NCBI RefSeq assembly: GCF_000379965.1
Contig: NZ_KB904327.1
Location: forward strand, 248,001 to 312,000
Reading direction: 5' to 3'
Source of the DNA: Hoylesella nanceiensis DSM 19126 = JCM 15639
GTDB taxonomy: Bacteria; Bacteroidota; Bacteroidia; Bacteroidales; Bacteroidaceae
Length of the DNA: 64,000 nt
Shown: positions 17,675 to 26,684 of the stretch, in pieces
Position numbering within the stretch: position 1 is the stretch's first letter
Layout: every line of letters begins with the position of its first letter
Program-made: the position numbers and the translations under genes
The notes under the pieces: generated by a model
What the model was told of the DNA's origin: nothing
The model's database searches: none
What the model saw: the letters and a program-made list of their open reading frames with translations, nothing else

Positions 17675-17705
17675 ATTAATAGGACTTGTCTAATATTGAT
17701 GATGT

Positions 17706-20552
17706 TTATTCCTTTGTATATTTGCCATTCTTTAATTCTTCTGCAATGAAAGGCGATGTAAATCCGTTTTTGTTTTTAGCCACTTCTTCAGGAGTTCCGC
17801 TTGCAAGGACATAGCCTCCGTTGCGTCCTCCCTCTGGTCCCATATCAATAATGTGGTCTGCTAATTTGATAACGTCAAGGTTATGCTCAATAACAAGTAC
17901 TGTATTTCCTTTATCAACAAGCTTTTGTAGCACTTCCATTAATATTCTAATGTCTTCAAAATGCAAACCAGTTGTAGGCTCATCAAGGATAAACAAAGTC
18001 TTTCCAGTATCCTTCTTACTGAGTTCTGTTGCAAGTTTTACACGCTGACTTTCACCTCCTGAGAGGGTAGTAGAGGGCTGTCCTAATTTTATATAGCCTA
18101 ATCCTACATCTTGAATGGTTTTTATTTTGTGTAGAATACTTGGTACATTTTCAAAGAATTCCACTGCCTGATTGATGGTCATGTCGAGTACATCGGCAAT
18201 ACTTTTACCCTTATAGCGAACTGCAAGTGTTTCTCTGTTGTAGCGTTTACCATGACAAACTTCGCAAGGAACGAGTACATCAGGTAAGAAGTTCATTTCT
18301 ATTGTTTTGTAACCATTTCCTCCACAGGTCTCACAGCGTCCTCCTTTTACATTAAAAGAGAATCTACCTGGTTTATAGCCTCTTATCTTTGCTTCAGGAA
18401 GATTGACAAAAAGGGCTCTAATATCACTGAATACGCCTGTATAAGTGGCAGGATTACTGCGTGGAGTTTTGCCCAATGGGGATTGATCTACAGTGACAAC
18501 CTTATCTACATTCTCAAGTCCTTCAATGCTTTTATAAGGCATTGGCTTTTTAAGAGAGTTGTAGAAATGCTGTGACAAGATGGGTTGAAGGGTTTCATTA
18601 ACAAGAGTAGACTTACCAGAACCAGAGACTCCGGTGACCAAAATGAGCTTTCCTAATGGGAATTCAACATCTACATCTTTTAGATTATTACCGCTTGCGC
18701 CATGTAAAATGATGCTTTTACCATTACCTTTTCTGCGTTTTGAGGGGATTTCAATATTAAGTTCTCCATTTAAATAGCCTGAAGTAATGGTGTTTTTTTT
18801 AAGCATGTTGGGTACATCTCCTTGGTAAACAACTTCTCCTCCCTTTCTTCCTGCACGTGGACCGATATCGATTACATAGTCAGAATGAAGTATCATGTCC
18901 TTATCATGCTCAACAACTATAACTGTATTTCCAATGTCTCTTAGGTCTTTGAGTGATTTAATTAGGCGCTCATTGTCTCGTTGGTGAAGTCCAATACTAG
19001 GCTCATCAAGAATGTAAAGCACATTAACAAGCTGTGAACCAATTTGAGTCGCAAGGCGAATTCGTTGGCTTTCTCCTCCCGAAAGTGATACCGATTGTCT
19101 GTTCAAAGAAAGGTAATCCAATCCTACATCCAATAAAAATGAGACACGAGTTTTTATCTCTTTAATGATTTCTCGTGCGATAGTTTCTTGCTTTTTATCT
19201 AGATGTTGATTCAAATTGTCTAACCATTCCTTTAATTCTGATATGTCTAAGTTGGCAACTTCTGCAATGTTTTTATCCGCAATACGATAAGATAACGATT
19301 CTTTCTTTAAGCGCATGCCATCACATACGTTACATTTTGTGGTAGCTAAGAATTGATCTGCCCATTTCTTTCCTGTGGAACTCTCATCACTTTCCATCAC
19401 AGTTTGAAGGTATTTAATGATACCATCGAAAGGAATAAAGTAGTCAGAAGAAGTCTTAACGATATCCTTTGATATTCTAATATTCTCCAATGAACCATAT
19501 AATATCTCATCAATTGCTTCTTGAGGAATATCTTTAAAAGGAGTTTTTATATTGACATCGTATTTCTGAAGAAGTGCATCTATCTGCCAAAATATCATCT
19601 GATTCTTGTATTTTCCTAAGGGACTAATAGCTCCTTCGTGAATACTTAGCTCTGGATTAGGTATTACTTTCTTCAAAGAAATTTCGTTAACACGTCCTAA
19701 TCCCTTACAATGCGGGCATGCACCTTCAGGTGAATTGAATGAGAAAATGTTTGGAGCTGGCTCGCCATAAGATATTCCTGAGATAGGGTCCATAAGTCTT
19801 TTAGAGAAGTTTCTGGCATCTCCTGTTTCCTTATCTATAATCATTACAACGCCATCACCTTGCTTTAAAGCTAATCGAATGCTATTTTTTATGCGTTCAA
19901 AGTCCTTTTCTTTGACTTGAAGTTTATCGATAATCACCTCAATATTGTGGTTTTTATAGCGATCAACCTTCATTCCTCGCTTTATTTCTTCAATCTCTCC
20001 GTCTATTCGTATGTTAAGAAATCCCTTCTTTCTCATACTCTCAAAGAGTTCACGATAATGTCCTTTACGTTGTCTAACGAGTGGTGACAGAATATAAATA
20101 CCTTTATTTAGGTATTCAGTTAGAATCATTTCAAGAATCTTTTCCTCTGTGTATTTCACCATTTTTTCGCCTGAAATGTAGCTAAAAGCAGTTCCAGCTC
20201 TAGCGTAAAGCAAGCGAAGAAAGTCGTAAATTTCGGTAGTTGTTCCTACAGTTGAGCGTGGATTCTTGTTTGTTGTCTTTTGTTCTATACTGATAACAGG
20301 GCTTAATCCTGTTATTTTATCAACGTCAGGACGTTCCATATTGCCTAAGAAATTTCTTGCATAAGCAGAGAATGTCTCTATATATCGTCGTTGTCCTTCT
20401 GCAAATATGGTGTCAAATGCCAATGAAGACTTACCAGAACCGGACAAACCTGTAATGACTGTAAGCTTGTTTCTTGGTATTTCTACATCAATATTTTTTA
20501 GGTTATGCACTCTTGCACCCCACACATTTATTTTATCGTCTTCTCTATTCAT
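17706..20552 (-). CDS. uvrA: Excinuclease ABC subunit A
   Basis: Damage-recognition ATPase of nucleotide excision repair, working with UvrB. The 948-residue protein has two ABC cassettes: Walker A GLSGSGKSSLAFDT (about 34) and GVSGSGKSTLVNET (about 643), and signature motifs LSGGESQRIRLA and LSGGESQRVKLA, each followed by ILDEP. It also has the zinc-binding clusters CPHCKGLGRV and CETCGGNGYK...CEVCHGKRY. Length and order are normal. It starts 50 bases after the end of the T9SS cargo gene on the same strand and may be co-transcribed with it. Confidence 0.97.
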   Translation of the reverse strand: MNREDDKINVWGARVHNLKNIDVEIPRNKLTVITGLSGSGKSSLAFDTIFAEGQRRYIETFSAYARNFLGNMERPDVDKITGLSPVISIEQKTTNKNPRSTVGTTTEIYDFLRLLYARAGTAFSYISGEKMVKYTEEKILEMILTEYLNKGIYILSPLVRQRKGHYRELFESMRKKGFLNIRIDGEIEEIKRGMKVDRYKNHNIEVIIDKLQVKEKDFERIKNSIRLALKQGDGVVMIIDKETGDARNFSKRLMDPISGISYGEPAPNIFSFNSPEGACPHCKGLGRVNEISLKKVIPNPELSIHEGAISPLGKYKNQMIFWQIDALLQKYDVNIKTPFKDIPQEAIDEILYGSLENIRISKDIVKTSSDYFIPFDGIIKYLQTVMESDESSTGKKWADQFLATTKCNVCDGMRLKKESLSYRIADKNIAEVANLDISELKEWLDNLNQHLDKKQETIAREIIKEIKTRVSFLLDVGLDYLSLNRQSVSLSGGESQRIRLATQIGSQLVNVLYILDEPSIGLHQRDNERLIKSLKDLRDIGNTVIVVEHDKDMILHSDYVIDIGPRAGRKGGEVVYQGDVPNMLKKNTITSGYLNGELNIEIPSKRRKGNGKSIILHGASGNNLKDVDVEFPLGKLILVTGVSGSGKSTLVNETLQPILSQHFYNSLKKPMPYKSIEGLENVDKVVTVDQSPLGKTPRSNPATYTGVFSDIRALFVNLPEAKIRGYKPGRFSFNVKGGRCETCGGNGYKTIEMNFLPDVLVPCEVCHGKRYNRETLAVRYKGKSIADVLDMTINQAVEFFENVPSILHKIKTIQDVGLGYIKLGQPSTTLSGGESQRVKLATELSKKDTGKTLFILDEPTTGLHFEDIRILMEVLQKLVDKGNTVLVIEHNLDVIKLADHIIDMGPEGGRNGGYVLASGTPEEVAKNKNGFTSPFIAEELKNGKYTKE

Positions 20553-20602
20553 TCTTAAATATTGTCGTTGTTGCTTGCGTTTTTATTTACTATCAAATCA
20601 CA

Positions 20603-21319
20603 TTATGGTAGAGTTGAACCACTAGTTTCAGTGTACTCTCGTAGTAAATTTACATCTTTCTTAATTTTATACTTATATCCATCAGCTCCTTGAGCCTCGA
20701 CTAATACAAAGTAAACACCTGCTTTTACATCCTTACCTCTATATTTTCCGTCCCAACCTTGTGAAGGATCAGACCATTCAAACAGCTTTTGTCCAAATCT
20801 ATTAAAGATAATTGCTCTGAAAGAAACAATACTTCTATAACCTTCTTTGGCTTTATATATATCATTTATTCCATCACCGTTAGGAGAGAAAGCGTTAGGC
20901 ATTTCCAGCTTACTTGTTGATATTGATATCTTGAAAGGAATGTTGTTTCCCCAATATTCTTTAGCAAATGCGATGGTATCATTATTCTTTGTGAAGGTTG
21001 CATACAATATAATGTTATGCGTTCCTGCTTTAGTAAAAGTATAGTTAGTATTCTCCTCATATCTAATAAGATAGGGAGAGTTACTTCCTTCTTCACTAAA
21101 TCTCCATTCATAATGTGCTTCCCAACCTGTTGTTTGACTGCTATTGGCTTTAAACTCTACAGTTAGTGGTGCAGAACCTTGGTAAGAATCAATGTTCTCT
21201 CGTTCACCATTCTCTTGCACAATTGTTGCTTCTGGATTGATACTAGGAGCGGTTTGAGCCCACACTAGATTAGAAATAAAACAGAAGAGTGCAACAAGTA
21301 TTTTATCTTTATAAATCAT
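20603..21319 (-). CDS. Secreted protein with T9SS type B (gliding-motility C-terminal) sorting domain
   Basis: A 238-residue exported protein: signal peptide (1-21, ending VWAQ), a PKD-like immunoglobulin domain (about 45-120, with WEAHYEWRFSEEGSN and TFTKAGTHNIILYATF) and a C-terminal gliding-motility/type B sorting domain (about 140-225). The latter has the hallmark LEMPNAFSPNGDGINDIYK, then FNRFGQKLFEWSDPSQGWDGKYRGKDVKAGVYFV. This domain marks cargo of the type IX secretion system. The substrate or partner is unknown. A -7 box TATTTTTG lies at 21340-21347 on the minus strand, 21 bases from the start. Confidence 0.85.
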   Translation of the reverse strand: MIYKDKILVALFCFISNLVWAQTAPSINPEATIVQENGERENIDSYQGSAPLTVEFKANSSQTTGWEAHYEWRFSEEGSNSPYLIRYEENTNYTFTKAGTHNIILYATFTKNNDTIAFAKEYWGNNIPFKISISTSKLEMPNAFSPNGDGINDIYKAKEGYRSIVSFRAIIFNRFGQKLFEWSDPSQGWDGKYRGKDVKAGVYFVLVEAQGADGYKYKIKKDVNLLREYTETSGSTLP

Positions 21320-21414
21320 TATTCATACATATATTTATGCAAAAATAATCAATAAAGTTGATTTTGCAGTCTTTTTTTTGTATTTTTGCGCTAGATAAAA
21401 TAAGGAAACACAGT

Positions 21415-22779
21415 ATGAATAGACTCTTTAAATATTTATTATTATTAATTTTTATAGGTTCGTCTGCCGCTCTATTTGCTCAAAAAAGCAAGTTGAGAGA
21501 TATGTATCAGGTAAAGAAAAAGGATACGATTTATGGCATTGCAAAGATGTATGGCTTAACTGTTGATGAGTTAGTGAGAGCTAATCCTGAAATGACTAAG
21601 CCAGATTACGTCCTTAAAAAGGATTCATATATTATGATTCCCTTTCATCAAGAGGAAGCCGTTGCCGCACCAGTAAAAGCAAATACCAATGCACCTAAGG
21701 TTCAAACTGTTGCAACTTCGAGCAAAAATGTAACTATTGGAGTGATGCTTCCATTGCATAATAATGATGGAGACGGTAGAAGAATGCTTGAATACTATCG
21801 AGGTGTGCTTATGGCATGTGATAGTTTGAAACTTCAAAATATATCTGTTCAAGTAAATACATGGAATGTTGATATCAATGTTGATATAAAACAATTCCTT
21901 TCAGAGCCTAATTTAGAAAAGTGTGACATTATCTTTGGCCCTTTATATTCTAAGCAAGTAAAGCCACTTGCAGATTATTGTAAGGCTAAAAAGATAAAGC
22001 TTGTAATTCCATTCTCAATCACTGGCAATGAAGTTGCAACCAATTCACAAATATTCCAAGTATATCAAAGCAACTCATTATTTAATGAAAAGGCAATAGA
22101 AGTATTCCTTTCAAAATTTAAATCGTATCATCCTATATTCATAGATTGTAATGATGCGTCTAGTGATAAAGGTATATTTACATTTGGATTGCGTAAAAAA
22201 TTAGAAGAGCAGGGCATTAGCTACGGCATAACCAACTTAAAATCAAGTAATGAGATGTTTGCTAATGTGTTTAGTTCTACCAAACCTAACATCGTAATTC
22301 TTAACACAGCACGCTCTCCAGAGCTTAATTCTGCATTGGCAAAGCTAGATGCTTTATTGGCAAAAAGAAGTGATTTGAAGATTACAACTTGGGGATATAC
22401 AGAGTGGTTGATGTACACTAAGGTTTATTCTGATTATTTCTTTAAGTACGATACCTATATTCCTACAACATTCTTCTTCAATCCTTGGCAAACAAGTACA
22501 CGTGGATTAGAAGCTAATTATAAGCGCTGGTTCAATACTGATATGCAACAAGCACTTCCTCGTTTTGCAATAACTGGCTACGATCATGCACAATTCTTCA
22601 TTAATGGAATTGTAAAATATGGTAAGAGCTTCACAGGTTCAACAACCGAAAATAGCTATAAAGCAGTTCAAACACCGCTACATTTCAAACGTGTAAGTAA
22701 TGTAGGTGGATTGCAAAATACCAATTTTATGCTTGTTCATTATTTGAATAATCGTACCATTCAAACCATAAATTATTAA
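21415..22779 (+). CDS. LysM domain protein with periplasmic-binding-like domain
   Basis: The frame is open from 21358, but the -7 box TATTTTTG at 21381-21388 predicts a start near 21394, so the start at 21415 is chosen; it also gives a proper signal peptide (MNRLFKYLLLLIFIGSSAA, cleavage after LFAQ). The mature protein of the 454-residue product has one LysM motif (about 28-80, MYQVKKKDTIYGIAKMYG and DELVRANPEM) for peptidoglycan binding. A type 1 periplasmic-binding fold follows (about 105-400), with VTIGVMLPLHN, CDIIFGPLYSKQVKPLADYC and a conserved C-terminal TGYDHAQFFING. It likely senses or organises the cell wall. First gene of a three-gene operon. Confidence 0.82.
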   Translation: MNRLFKYLLLLIFIGSSAALFAQKSKLRDMYQVKKKDTIYGIAKMYGLTVDELVRANPEMTKPDYVLKKDSYIMIPFHQEEAVAAPVKANTNAPKVQTVATSSKNVTIGVMLPLHNNDGDGRRMLEYYRGVLMACDSLKLQNISVQVNTWNVDINVDIKQFLSEPNLEKCDIIFGPLYSKQVKPLADYCKAKKIKLVIPFSITGNEVATNSQIFQVYQSNSLFNEKAIEVFLSKFKSYHPIFIDCNDASSDKGIFTFGLRKKLEEQGISYGITNLKSSNEMFANVFSSTKPNIVILNTARSPELNSALAKLDALLAKRSDLKITTWGYTEWLMYTKVYSDYFFKYDTYIPTTFFFNPWQTSTRGLEANYKRWFNTDMQQALPRFAITGYDHAQFFINGIVKYGKSFTGSTTENSYKAVQTPLHFKRVSNVGGLQNTNFMLVHYLNNRTIQTINY

Positions 22780-22782
22780 GAG

Positions 22783-23529
22783 ATGCATTTAAAAAGAATC
22801 TTGTTCTTTGTTGTCTTATTATCTTGTTTCACAGCCTCTAAAGCGCAGATAGGAAAGCATCGCAACGATTTATCTGTGGGTGTGAATGGTGGTTTTGTGA
22901 TGAGTAGGGTAAATTTCATGCCAACTGTAACACAAAGTCAATATCCAGGATTCACTGGTGGCTTATCTGTTAAGTATGTTTCAGAAAAGTATTTCAACAC
23001 AATATGCTCTATTTATGGTGAAATAAACTATTCTGTGATAGGCTGGAAAGAGAACATTCGTGATGCAAATCGTCAACCCGTTATTAATTCAGTAACGTCA
23101 GTTGCCGAAGAATATCAACGCAATTTAGGATATATTCAGGTTCCTATTTTTGCCCATTTAGCGTGGGGGCGAGAGTATAAGGGAGCACAATTCTTCCTTA
23201 ATTTAGGACCTCAATTTGGCTTCCTTATTAGCGAATCGACAACAACTAATTTTGACTTTAGTCAGAGAAACACTACAGATAGAGTAAATCAAACAGCGGC
23301 ACAAGACACTTTAAGTGTTGAACATAAGTTCGATTATGGCATTGCTGCTGGTTTAGGTGTAGAGTATGTTGTTCCCAAAGTGGGTCATTTCTTATTAGAA
23401 GGACGTTATTATTATGGATTAGGAAATATCTTTGGAGATAGAAAGAAAGATTATTTCTCACGTTCAAATATCGGTAATATCGTTATAAAACTCACTTATT
23501 TATTTGATATAACCAAAACTAAAAAATAA
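22783..23529 (+). CDS. PorT-like outer-membrane beta-barrel protein
   Basis: A 248-residue protein with a signal peptide (about 1-21, ending SKAQ) and alternating hydrophobic strands that end in an aromatic strand (NIVIKLTYLFDITK). Segments such as GGFVMSRVNFMP, GFTGGLSVKYV, YIQVPIFAHLAW and FFLNLGPQFGFLIS match the outer-membrane beta-barrel/PorT family of Bacteroidetes. PorT itself is a type IX secretion component; this protein is only a family member, so that role is not claimed. It begins 3 bases after the LysM gene and 8 bases before the POT transporter. Confidence 0.8.
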   Translation: MHLKRILFFVVLLSCFTASKAQIGKHRNDLSVGVNGGFVMSRVNFMPTVTQSQYPGFTGGLSVKYVSEKYFNTICSIYGEINYSVIGWKENIRDANRQPVINSVTSVAEEYQRNLGYIQVPIFAHLAWGREYKGAQFFLNLGPQFGFLISESTTTNFDFSQRNTTDRVNQTAAQDTLSVEHKFDYGIAAGLGVEYVVPKVGHFLLEGRYYYGLGNIFGDRKKDYFSRSNIGNIVIKLTYLFDITKTKK

Positions 23530-23537
23530 TAATAACT

Positions 23538-25067
23538 ATGTTTGAAAATCAACCGAAAGGACTTTTTGCCTTAGCTTTGGCAAACACTGGCGAGCGATTT
23601 GGATATTACACCATGCTTGCTATCTTTGTACTTTTCTTGCAAGCAAACTTTGGATTCTCTTCAGCTCTTGCAGGAAATATCTATGGTATCTTCTTGGCTG
23701 CAGTTTACTTCCTACCATTTATCGGCGGAATTCTTGCTGATAAGTTTGGTTATGGCAAGATGGTTACTCTTGGAATCGTTGTAATGTTCCTAGGGTATAT
23801 ATTGCTTTCTTTGCCATTAGGTGCTACAACTGTTGCTGCTATTGCTATGTTTGCAGCTCTAGCAATGATTGCTTTAGGAACAGGACTCTTTAAAGGTAAC
23901 TTGCAAGTAATGGTGGGTAATCTTTATGATGACCCTAAGTATGCAGATAAGAGAGATTCTGCTTTCTCTATTTTTTATATGGCAATCAATATTGGTGCAT
24001 TGTTCGCACCAAGTGCTGCAGAAGCAATTATGAACTTTGTTCAAAAGAACTATGGAATAAGCGAGCAAGATTCTTATCATGCAGCCTTTGCCGTTGCATG
24101 TATTTCGCTCATCGTTTCTATGGCGATTTACTATGCTTGCCGTCGTACTTTCAAACATGTTGAAGGTGAAAAGAAAACTACTGCTACACAATCTGTTCAA
24201 AAAGAGAATGAAGTTGAAATTTCTAAAGAAGAAACAAAAGCACGTATTCAAGCACTTGTACTTGTATTTGCAGTGGTTATTTTCTTCTGGATGGCATTCC
24301 ATCAAAATGGACTTACCCTAACATTGTTTGCTAAAGAGTTTACAACAAAGAATGTAACAGGTCTTCAAGGTATGGTATTCAATGTTTGGAACCTTGTTGC
24401 TTGTGTATTTATTGTTTACTCTTTGTTCGGTTTATTCCAATCAAAAACAAGTAAAGGAAAACTCATTTCAGCTTTAGTTTGTCTTCTTGCAGTGGCATTC
24501 TTAGTATTTGAATACTTCGAAGCAGGTGATGTTGAGTTCAAAGCTTCAATCTTCCAACAATTCAACCCATTCTTTGTTATTGCACTAACTCCAGTTGCAA
24601 TGGGTGTATTTGGTTGGCTAGCAAAACTTGGTAAAGAGCCTTCTGCACCACGTAAGATTGCCTATGGTATGCTTGTCGCAGCGCTAGGATTCTTGATTAT
24701 GTTCGTAGGTTCAATGAACTTATTAAGTCCTGTAGAGCAAACTGCAGCTGTAGAAGCTGGTACAGCTAGCTTTGTTTCACCCAACTGGCTTATCTCTACT
24801 TATCTAGTTCTTACCTTTGGAGAACTTCTATTGTCTCCAATCGGAATCAGCTTTGTATCTAAAGTGGCTCCACCTAAGTATAAAGGAATGATGATGGGTG
24901 GTTGGTTTGTGGCAACTGCGATTGGAAATTACCTAACAAGTATTCCTGCATTGCTTTGGGAAAAGACCTCTCTAACCGTCATTTGGGGTGTTCTTATTCT
25001 CCTTTGCTTCATTTCATTCATCTTTATCATGCTTATTATGAAACGTCTAGAAAAGGTTTCTAAATAA
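23538..25067 (+). CDS. POT-family proton-coupled peptide transporter
   Basis: Imports di- and tripeptides across the inner membrane with protons. The 509-residue protein has about 12-14 membrane helices and the POT motifs: N-terminal ANTGERFGYYTMLAIFVLFL (with the ExxERFxYY proton-coupling motif in the form GERFGYY), GGILADKFGYGKMVTLG (about 56) and GTGLFKGNLQVMVGNLY with FSIFYMAINIGALFAP (about 114-150). It is the last gene of the LysM/PorT-like/POT operon and is followed by a strong terminator. Peptide import fits an amino-acid-fermenting, Prevotella-like life style. Confidence 0.93.
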   Translation: MFENQPKGLFALALANTGERFGYYTMLAIFVLFLQANFGFSSALAGNIYGIFLAAVYFLPFIGGILADKFGYGKMVTLGIVVMFLGYILLSLPLGATTVAAIAMFAALAMIALGTGLFKGNLQVMVGNLYDDPKYADKRDSAFSIFYMAINIGALFAPSAAEAIMNFVQKNYGISEQDSYHAAFAVACISLIVSMAIYYACRRTFKHVEGEKKTTATQSVQKENEVEISKEETKARIQALVLVFAVVIFFWMAFHQNGLTLTLFAKEFTTKNVTGLQGMVFNVWNLVACVFIVYSLFGLFQSKTSKGKLISALVCLLAVAFLVFEYFEAGDVEFKASIFQQFNPFFVIALTPVAMGVFGWLAKLGKEPSAPRKIAYGMLVAALGFLIMFVGSMNLLSPVEQTAAVEAGTASFVSPNWLISTYLVLTFGELLLSPIGISFVSKVAPPKYKGMMMGGWFVATAIGNYLTSIPALLWEKTSLTVIWGVLILLCFISFIFIMLIMKRLEKVSK

Positions 25068-25092
25068 TAAAATAAAGTATTTTTAATGATAT

Positions 25093-25130
25093 AAGCGACT
25101 AGTCTTTATTCAAGATTAGTCGCTTTTTAA
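25093..25130 (+). terminator. Intrinsic terminator of the LysM-POT operon
   Basis: A 14-bp stem with one G-T pair (AAGCGACTAGTCTT at 25093-25106, AAGATTAGTCGCTT at 25112-25125) followed by TTT. It lies before array C. Confidence 0.9.
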
Positions 25131-25220
25131 TGCTCACTTTATAGCTTTTCTTTACCTCCTCATTTACTCTTCACTTTTACCTCTTTGTAATAATTCTCTT
25201 GTTACATTTTATTTCATTCT

Positions 25221-25308
25221 AAAAGCATAGAGTTTGCAATGTAATAGCATTGCTTTTATGATCTAATAGTGTTGCTTTTACAAGTCAAAAGCATTGATAT
25301 TGAATTGA
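25221..25308 (+). repeat. 22-bp tandem array C (4 units)
   Basis: Units start at 25221, 25243, 25265 and 25287. Examples are AATAGCATTG-CTT-TTA-TGATCT and AATAGTGTTG-CTT-TTA-CAAGTC. The array lies after the POT terminator and about 100 bases before dinB. All four units keep the AAwAG start; the outer two have TTG at positions 14-16. Confidence 0.8.
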
Positions 25309-25406
25309 AGTAGAAAACTCTTCTTTTATAGGATATTATAATGATGTATGTAAAGCTTGTTGATATTAAAATGGATATAAAGGAGAATCTGCCCGCATTT
25401 TTTTCG

Positions 25407-25414
25407 TATCTTTG
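25407..25414 (+). promoter_or_regulatory. -7 box TATCTTTG of dinB
   Basis: The box ends 6 bases before the ATG at 25420, the distance at which transcription normally starts, so the dinB mRNA is predicted to be leaderless. Confidence 0.65.
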
Positions 25415-25419
25415 TGTGG

Positions 25420-26514
25420 ATGTTAGGGCGAAAGATAATACATATAGATATGGATTCGTTCTTTGCTTCGGTTGAACAACGGGATAACGAAGAACTAAAA
25501 GGACAACCAATAGCCGTGGGTTCGGATACTATGCGAGGGGTAGTGAGTACTGCCAGCTATGAAGCACGAACCTTTGGGGTGCGTTCTGCCATGTCTGTTG
25601 TTAAGGCAAAGCAACTCTGTCCGCATCTTATTTTAGTTCCTCCACGCTTTAAAGCATATAAAGAGGTATCGAAAGCAGTTCATGAAATATTTCGTGAATA
25701 CACAGAATTGATTGAGCCTTTGTCACTCGATGAAGCTTTCTTAGATATAACAGCTATCGCATCAACATTTGATGAGGCTATAAATATTGCACAAGAGATA
25801 AAGGATAAAATACAAGAACGTACCCAATTAACGGGTTCTGCGGGCATTTCGTATAACAAATTCTTAGCAAAGATAGCATCAGACTATAATAAACCTAATG
25901 GACTATTTGTGATTACAGAAGCTGAAGCACCTGGTTTTATTGACAATTTATTAGTGGAACGTTTTTGGGGAGTGGGTAGAAAGACAACCATTCGATTGCA
26001 TCGTATGGGCATTTTTACTGGTAAAGATTTGAAAAACTTATCGCTAAAGCGGTTAAACGATATCTTTGGTAAGATGGGAAACCTATATTATAACTTTTCA
26101 AGAGGAATAGATAACCGAATTGTAGACATTAATAGTGTACGCAAATCTGTGGGTTGTGAGTGTACTTTTGAAAAGAACTTACAAGATAAAAGTGCGCTTA
26201 CCATTGAGTTATATCATCTTGTTTTAGATTTAATTCATCGTATAGAAAAGATACAATTTAAAGGGAAAACATTAACTTTAAAGGTGAAATATGCCGATTT
26301 TCATCAGATAACACGGAGTGTGACGAGTCTAGATGCCTACGATACGAAGAACAGAATTCTGCCAGCAGCAAAGAAACTGCTATTTGATATCAAGGGTTTT
26401 GATTATTCAATTCGCTTGATGGGCTTGTCTGTTTCTAATCCTTCAACTACCGACCTGCATGAGGAAACAAATCAATGGCAAGAAGGGGAGTTATTTGTTG
26501 ATGAACTTTTATAA
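25420..26514 (+). CDS. dinB: DNA polymerase IV (Y-family translesion polymerase)
   Basis: Error-prone polymerase for lesion bypass. The 364-residue protein has the palm motif IIHIDMDSFFASVEQ (about 5-19), GVVSTASYEARTFGVRSAM (fingers), the catalytic SLDEAFLDIT (about 105) and the GVGRKTTIRLHRMGI helix-hairpin-helix (about 190), then a little-finger domain. The open frame begins with GTG at 25414, but that codon is inside the -7 box, so the ATG at 25420 is the usable start. The C-terminus lacks an obvious clamp-binding tail beyond FVDELL. Confidence 0.94.
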   Translation: MLGRKIIHIDMDSFFASVEQRDNEELKGQPIAVGSDTMRGVVSTASYEARTFGVRSAMSVVKAKQLCPHLILVPPRFKAYKEVSKAVHEIFREYTELIEPLSLDEAFLDITAIASTFDEAINIAQEIKDKIQERTQLTGSAGISYNKFLAKIASDYNKPNGLFVITEAEAPGFIDNLLVERFWGVGRKTTIRLHRMGIFTGKDLKNLSLKRLNDIFGKMGNLYYNFSRGIDNRIVDINSVRKSVGCECTFEKNLQDKSALTIELYHLVLDLIHRIEKIQFKGKTLTLKVKYADFHQITRSVTSLDAYDTKNRILPAAKKLLFDIKGFDYSIRLMGLSVSNPSTTDLHEETNQWQEGELFVDELL

Positions 26515-26684
26515 TAAAAGGCTTTGTAAATTAGAAATGGATTGATAAAAATCTTCAAAGAGATAAATTGCGAAATAACATGGGTTTACGAGATATTTTA
26601 TAGCGAGGTTGATCGATATCTCAAAAAAAATATGTAGATTTGCAATATATTATTTTTTATTCTAAATTTCAATACATAACATAT

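Noticed and set aside
25256-25510. 84-codon minus-strand frame over the dinB start
   Set aside because: Antisense to dinB and to array C; composition shows no protein-like signal.
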